Positions 32,910 through 35,247 of a DNA stretch of 35,247 nt are shown here, piece by piece (position 1 is the stretch's first letter; each line of letters starts with the position of its first letter). The position numbers and the translations under genes are program-made. Origin of the DNA: Chloroflexota bacterium (GTDB lineage Bacteria; Chloroflexota; Limnocylindria; Limnocylindrales; CSP1-4). Location: the NCBI GenBank assembly GCA_025358525.1, contig JANYJI010000204.1:1-35247 (forward strand). The letters run 5' to 3'. The notes below the pieces were generated by a model. That model was not told the origin of the DNA. It ran no database searches and saw nothing but the letters and a program-made list of their open reading frames with translations.

Positions 32910-32937
32910 TCAAGTCCGGGCCCCTTCAAGCCGATGC
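32910..32937 (+). promoter_or_regulatory. weaker sigma28-like promoter upstream of cheC
   Basis: TCAAGTCC-N12-GCCGATGC; -10 matches GCCGAT, spacing 12 rather than 11. Confidence 0.3.
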
Positions 32938-33033
32938 CCCGACAGGATCGCAGCGGTCCTGCCTGCCGCGGCAAGCGGCGATGAGGACGCCGGCCGTGGC
33001 TCTGAGCACCAACTCTCAAGGAATCGGCCTCCG

Positions 33034-33678
33034 ATGGCCCTGACCCTCTCTGAAGCCGGTCAAAACATCGTCGCAGGGACATTCGGGCGGGCGATGAAAC
33101 GCGCCGGCGAGGCCCTCGGCGCGATGTCCGGCCAGGTGATCGAAGTCCAGGCGCCATTGCTGCGCCGTTGCACGGCGGCGGACGTTCTGACCATGGCCGG
33201 CGGACCCGAGTCGATCGTCCTCGCCGTCTACGTCGGCATCACTGGCTCGCTTCAGGGTCATGCCCTGCTGCTGTTCTCGCCGGCTGACGCCCATCGTCTC
33301 GCCCAAATCCTCCTGACGGGCCTCCTGGGCCCGGGCGAGTTGCCGATGGACAAGACGGCCGACATCCTGGCCTACGACGAGCTTGAGCTCTCGGCCCTCC
33401 AAGAGGCCGGCAACGTCACCATCTCAGCCTTCCTCAACGAACTCGGAATGCACCTCCATGAGCCCGTTCAACCGACGCCACCGCAGGTGATCGTCGAGAT
33501 GGCGGGAGCCGTACTCGACGCTGTGCTGCTCGACCTGGTGAGCGACGCTGACCAGGTGCTGGCCGCCAAGACAACCTTCAGCGAAGGCGGCCGCGCGATC
33601 GAGTGCACCATGTTTGTCCTGCCACGCGACGATAGCCTCCGGGTCCTCCTGGATGCTCTCGGAGCGATCGGAATATGA
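33034..33678 (+). CDS. cheC: chemotaxis protein CheC (CheY-P phosphatase family)
   Basis: ELSALQEAGNVTISAFLNELGMHL...PPQVIVEMAGAVLDAVL = CheC signature; followed by cheD. Confidence 0.85.
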   Translation: MALTLSEAGQNIVAGTFGRAMKRAGEALGAMSGQVIEVQAPLLRRCTAADVLTMAGGPESIVLAVYVGITGSLQGHALLLFSPADAHRLAQILLTGLLGPGELPMDKTADILAYDELELSALQEAGNVTISAFLNELGMHLHEPVQPTPPQVIVEMAGAVLDAVLLDLVSDADQVLAAKTTFSEGGRAIECTMFVLPRDDSLRVLLDALGAIGI

Positions 33679-34160
33679 CGCTCACTCAGAGCCCCAGCCT
33701 CCTGGTGGCCGGCATTGGCGAGATGGTCATGAGCTCCAGCCCTGACGCCCATCTCGTGGCCTACGGCCTCGGTTCTTGCATCGCCCTGGCGGTCTGGGAT
33801 CCCCGAGCGATGGTCGGCGGGCTGGCCCATTTCATGCTTCCCAGCGGGCCCGCCAACAACTGCAGCCCGGTCAAGTTCATCGACACCGGCCTCGACACTT
33901 TTCTGACGGCCATGGAGGCCAAGGGCGCCGTCCTGAGCAGGAGCCTCCTCAAGGCGGCCGGCGCCGCCGCGATGCTGACTATTGGTGGAGGCCTCGCCAT
34001 TGGCAAGCGCAACGCAGAGTCGATGCAGTCTGCCCTCGCCGACAGAGGACTCTCGCTCGCGGCCTGTGCGTTGGGAGGAAACGCCGGCCGAACGGTTCAA
34101 CTTGACGTGGCCACCGGCCGACTCCTAATCAAGAGCCTGTCTTCTGTTTCTGAATTGTAG
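33675..34160 (+). CDS. cheD: chemoreceptor glutamine deamidase CheD
   Basis: YGLGSCIALAVWDPRAMVGGLAHFMLPS...IGKRNAESM...CALGGNAGRTVQLDVATGRLLIK. Confidence 0.93.
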   Translation: MTLTQSPSLLVAGIGEMVMSSSPDAHLVAYGLGSCIALAVWDPRAMVGGLAHFMLPSGPANNCSPVKFIDTGLDTFLTAMEAKGAVLSRSLLKAAGAAAMLTIGGGLAIGKRNAESMQSALADRGLSLAACALGGNAGRTVQLDVATGRLLIKSLSSVSEL

Positions 34161-34183
34161 TTCGAGTAGTGGGAGCACCCGCG

Positions 34184-34543
34184 ATGGCAAAGATCCTCGT
34201 CGTTGACGACGCGGCCTTTATGCGTCTGCGGGCTTCGAAGTTGCTCGTCGAGGCTGGCCACCAGGTCCTCGAGGCGGAGAATGGGCGACTGGCGGTTGAG
34301 ATCTATATGCGCGAGCGACCAGACTGCGTCCTCATGGATATCACGATGCCCGAGATGGACGGCCTCGAAGCGCTTGCCGAGATCCGCGCGAAGGATCCCC
34401 ATGCGCGAGTGGCGATGCTGACCGCTATGGGCCAGCAGGCGATCGTGATGGATGCCATCAAACGTGGAGCTCGCGACTTCGTCGTCAAGCCGTTCGCAGC
34501 AGATCGAGTCCTTGCGGCCGTCAACAAGCTCCTGGCTGCCTGA
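34184..34543 (+). CDS. cheY: chemotaxis response regulator CheY
   Basis: MAKILVVDDAAFMRLRASKLL...CVLMDITMPEMDGLEALAEI...DFVVKPFAADRVLAAVNKLL. Confidence 0.92.
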   Translation: MAKILVVDDAAFMRLRASKLLVEAGHQVLEAENGRLAVEIYMRERPDCVLMDITMPEMDGLEALAEIRAKDPHARVAMLTAMGQQAIVMDAIKRGARDFVVKPFAADRVLAAVNKLLAA

Positions 34544-34630
34544 CAAGTCACCAGCCGCCTGAACGCAGCCAGGACCACCTGGGTTTCCTGGAACGGCGGC
34601 CTCGACGGCCCCCGAAAGTCGGAGCTAAGC

Positions 34631-35247
34631 ATGGCCCGGATCCGAGTTCTGATCGTCGACGACTCGGCCTTCATGCGCCACGCGCTTTGCCGCCTCCTTG
34701 GCGAGGTCCCCTCACTTGAGGTCGTCGGGGCCGCGACCCAAGGCGAAGAAGGACTGGCACTGGCCCGTGCCCTGAGGCCCGACGTCATAACTCTCGACGT
34801 CGAGATGCCAATCCTCGACGGCCTTGGGATGCTCAAGCGCCTGATGCTCGAGATTCCTACGCGCGTTGTTATGCTCTCGAGCCGCACGACGCTGAACGCG
34901 CAGGAAACCCTCGACGCCCTCGAGTTTGGGGCCATCGATTTCGTGCCCAAGCCCTCCGGCTCGCTCTCGATCGACATCGGCCGCGTCGGAGAAGAGCTCG
35001 TGTCAAAGATCGAGGCGGCGGCGGCAATGCCCGAGGCTGCCTTCCTGCGTCATCGCCAGGTCTCGGCAATGAACATGACCCTGGCCAACAACGTCGCCAC
35101 CAGAGAAGCCGCTGCCCTCGCCGCCGATGCCTCGCCCGCCGACCTGCTCAGCGCCCCCCGCCTGCGCGCCATGCCCGCGATGACGGTCCGGCGGCCGCCT
35201 AGCGATACGATCCGAGTCGCCGCCCGCAAGCTCGTGGTGGTGGCGGC
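34631..35247 (+). CDS. cheB: CheB protein-glutamate methylesterase, 5' part, truncated by window end
   Basis: ATG 34631, frame open to the window end: MARIRVLIVDDSAFMRHALCRLLGEVPSLEVVGAATQGEEGLALARALRPDVITLDVEMPILDGLGMLKRLM...GAIDFVPKPSG...RKLVVVA. Not in the ORF track because the stop is outside the window. Confidence 0.9.
   Translation, partial: MARIRVLIVDDSAFMRHALCRLLGEVPSLEVVGAATQGEEGLALARALRPDVITLDVEMPILDGLGMLKRLMLEIPTRVVMLSSRTTLNAQETLDALEFGAIDFVPKPSGSLSIDIGRVGEELVSKIEAAAAMPEAAFLRHRQVSAMNMTLANNVATREAAALAADASPADLLSAPRLRAMPAMTVRRPPSDTIRVAARKLVVVA

Noticed and set aside
32900-32930. tRNA T-arm look-alike ccggttcaagtccgg
   Set aside because: No matching acceptor, D-arm or anticodon arm upstream or downstream; better explained as the -35 part of a sigma28-like site or chance.

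Overview
High-GC bacterial window, possibly Chloroflexota-like (inference from gene content only). Left to right: (1) the 3' end of a PIN-domain toxin gene, a DUF4160/DUF2442 gene pair and a small unknown ORF; (2) a minus-strand hoxEFUYH-type group-3 [NiFe]-hydrogenase operon in which the HoxF/NuoF diaphorase subunit is fused in one 1049-aa ORF to a complete GltD/NfnB-like FAD/NAD(P)H module; (3) fabI; (4) an XRE-HTH protein fused to a PD-(D/E)XK-like nuclease domain, set among direct repeats; (5) a VanZ plus double ABC-2 transporter operon and a divergent HDOD gene; (6) a minus-strand flagellar operon: flgC-fliE-fliF-fliG-fliH-fliI-fliJ-(M23+SLT hydrolase)-flgB-fliK-flgD-TIGR02530-flgE, followed by a secreted beta-propeller gene; (7) a plus-strand Cys-rich (PocR-like) DesK-type histidine kinase with a NarL-type regulator, then flaG-like, cheC, cheD, cheY and cheB (cut by the window end). 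No rRNA, tRNA, CRISPR or transposase was found. The most interesting signals are the NuoF-GltD fusion hydrogenase, the M23-SLT hydrolase translationally coupled to a displaced flgB, the repeat-flanked HTH-nuclease gene, the sigma28-like promoters, and paired hairpins inside the flagellar operon. Everything was read by eye; no database search was run.
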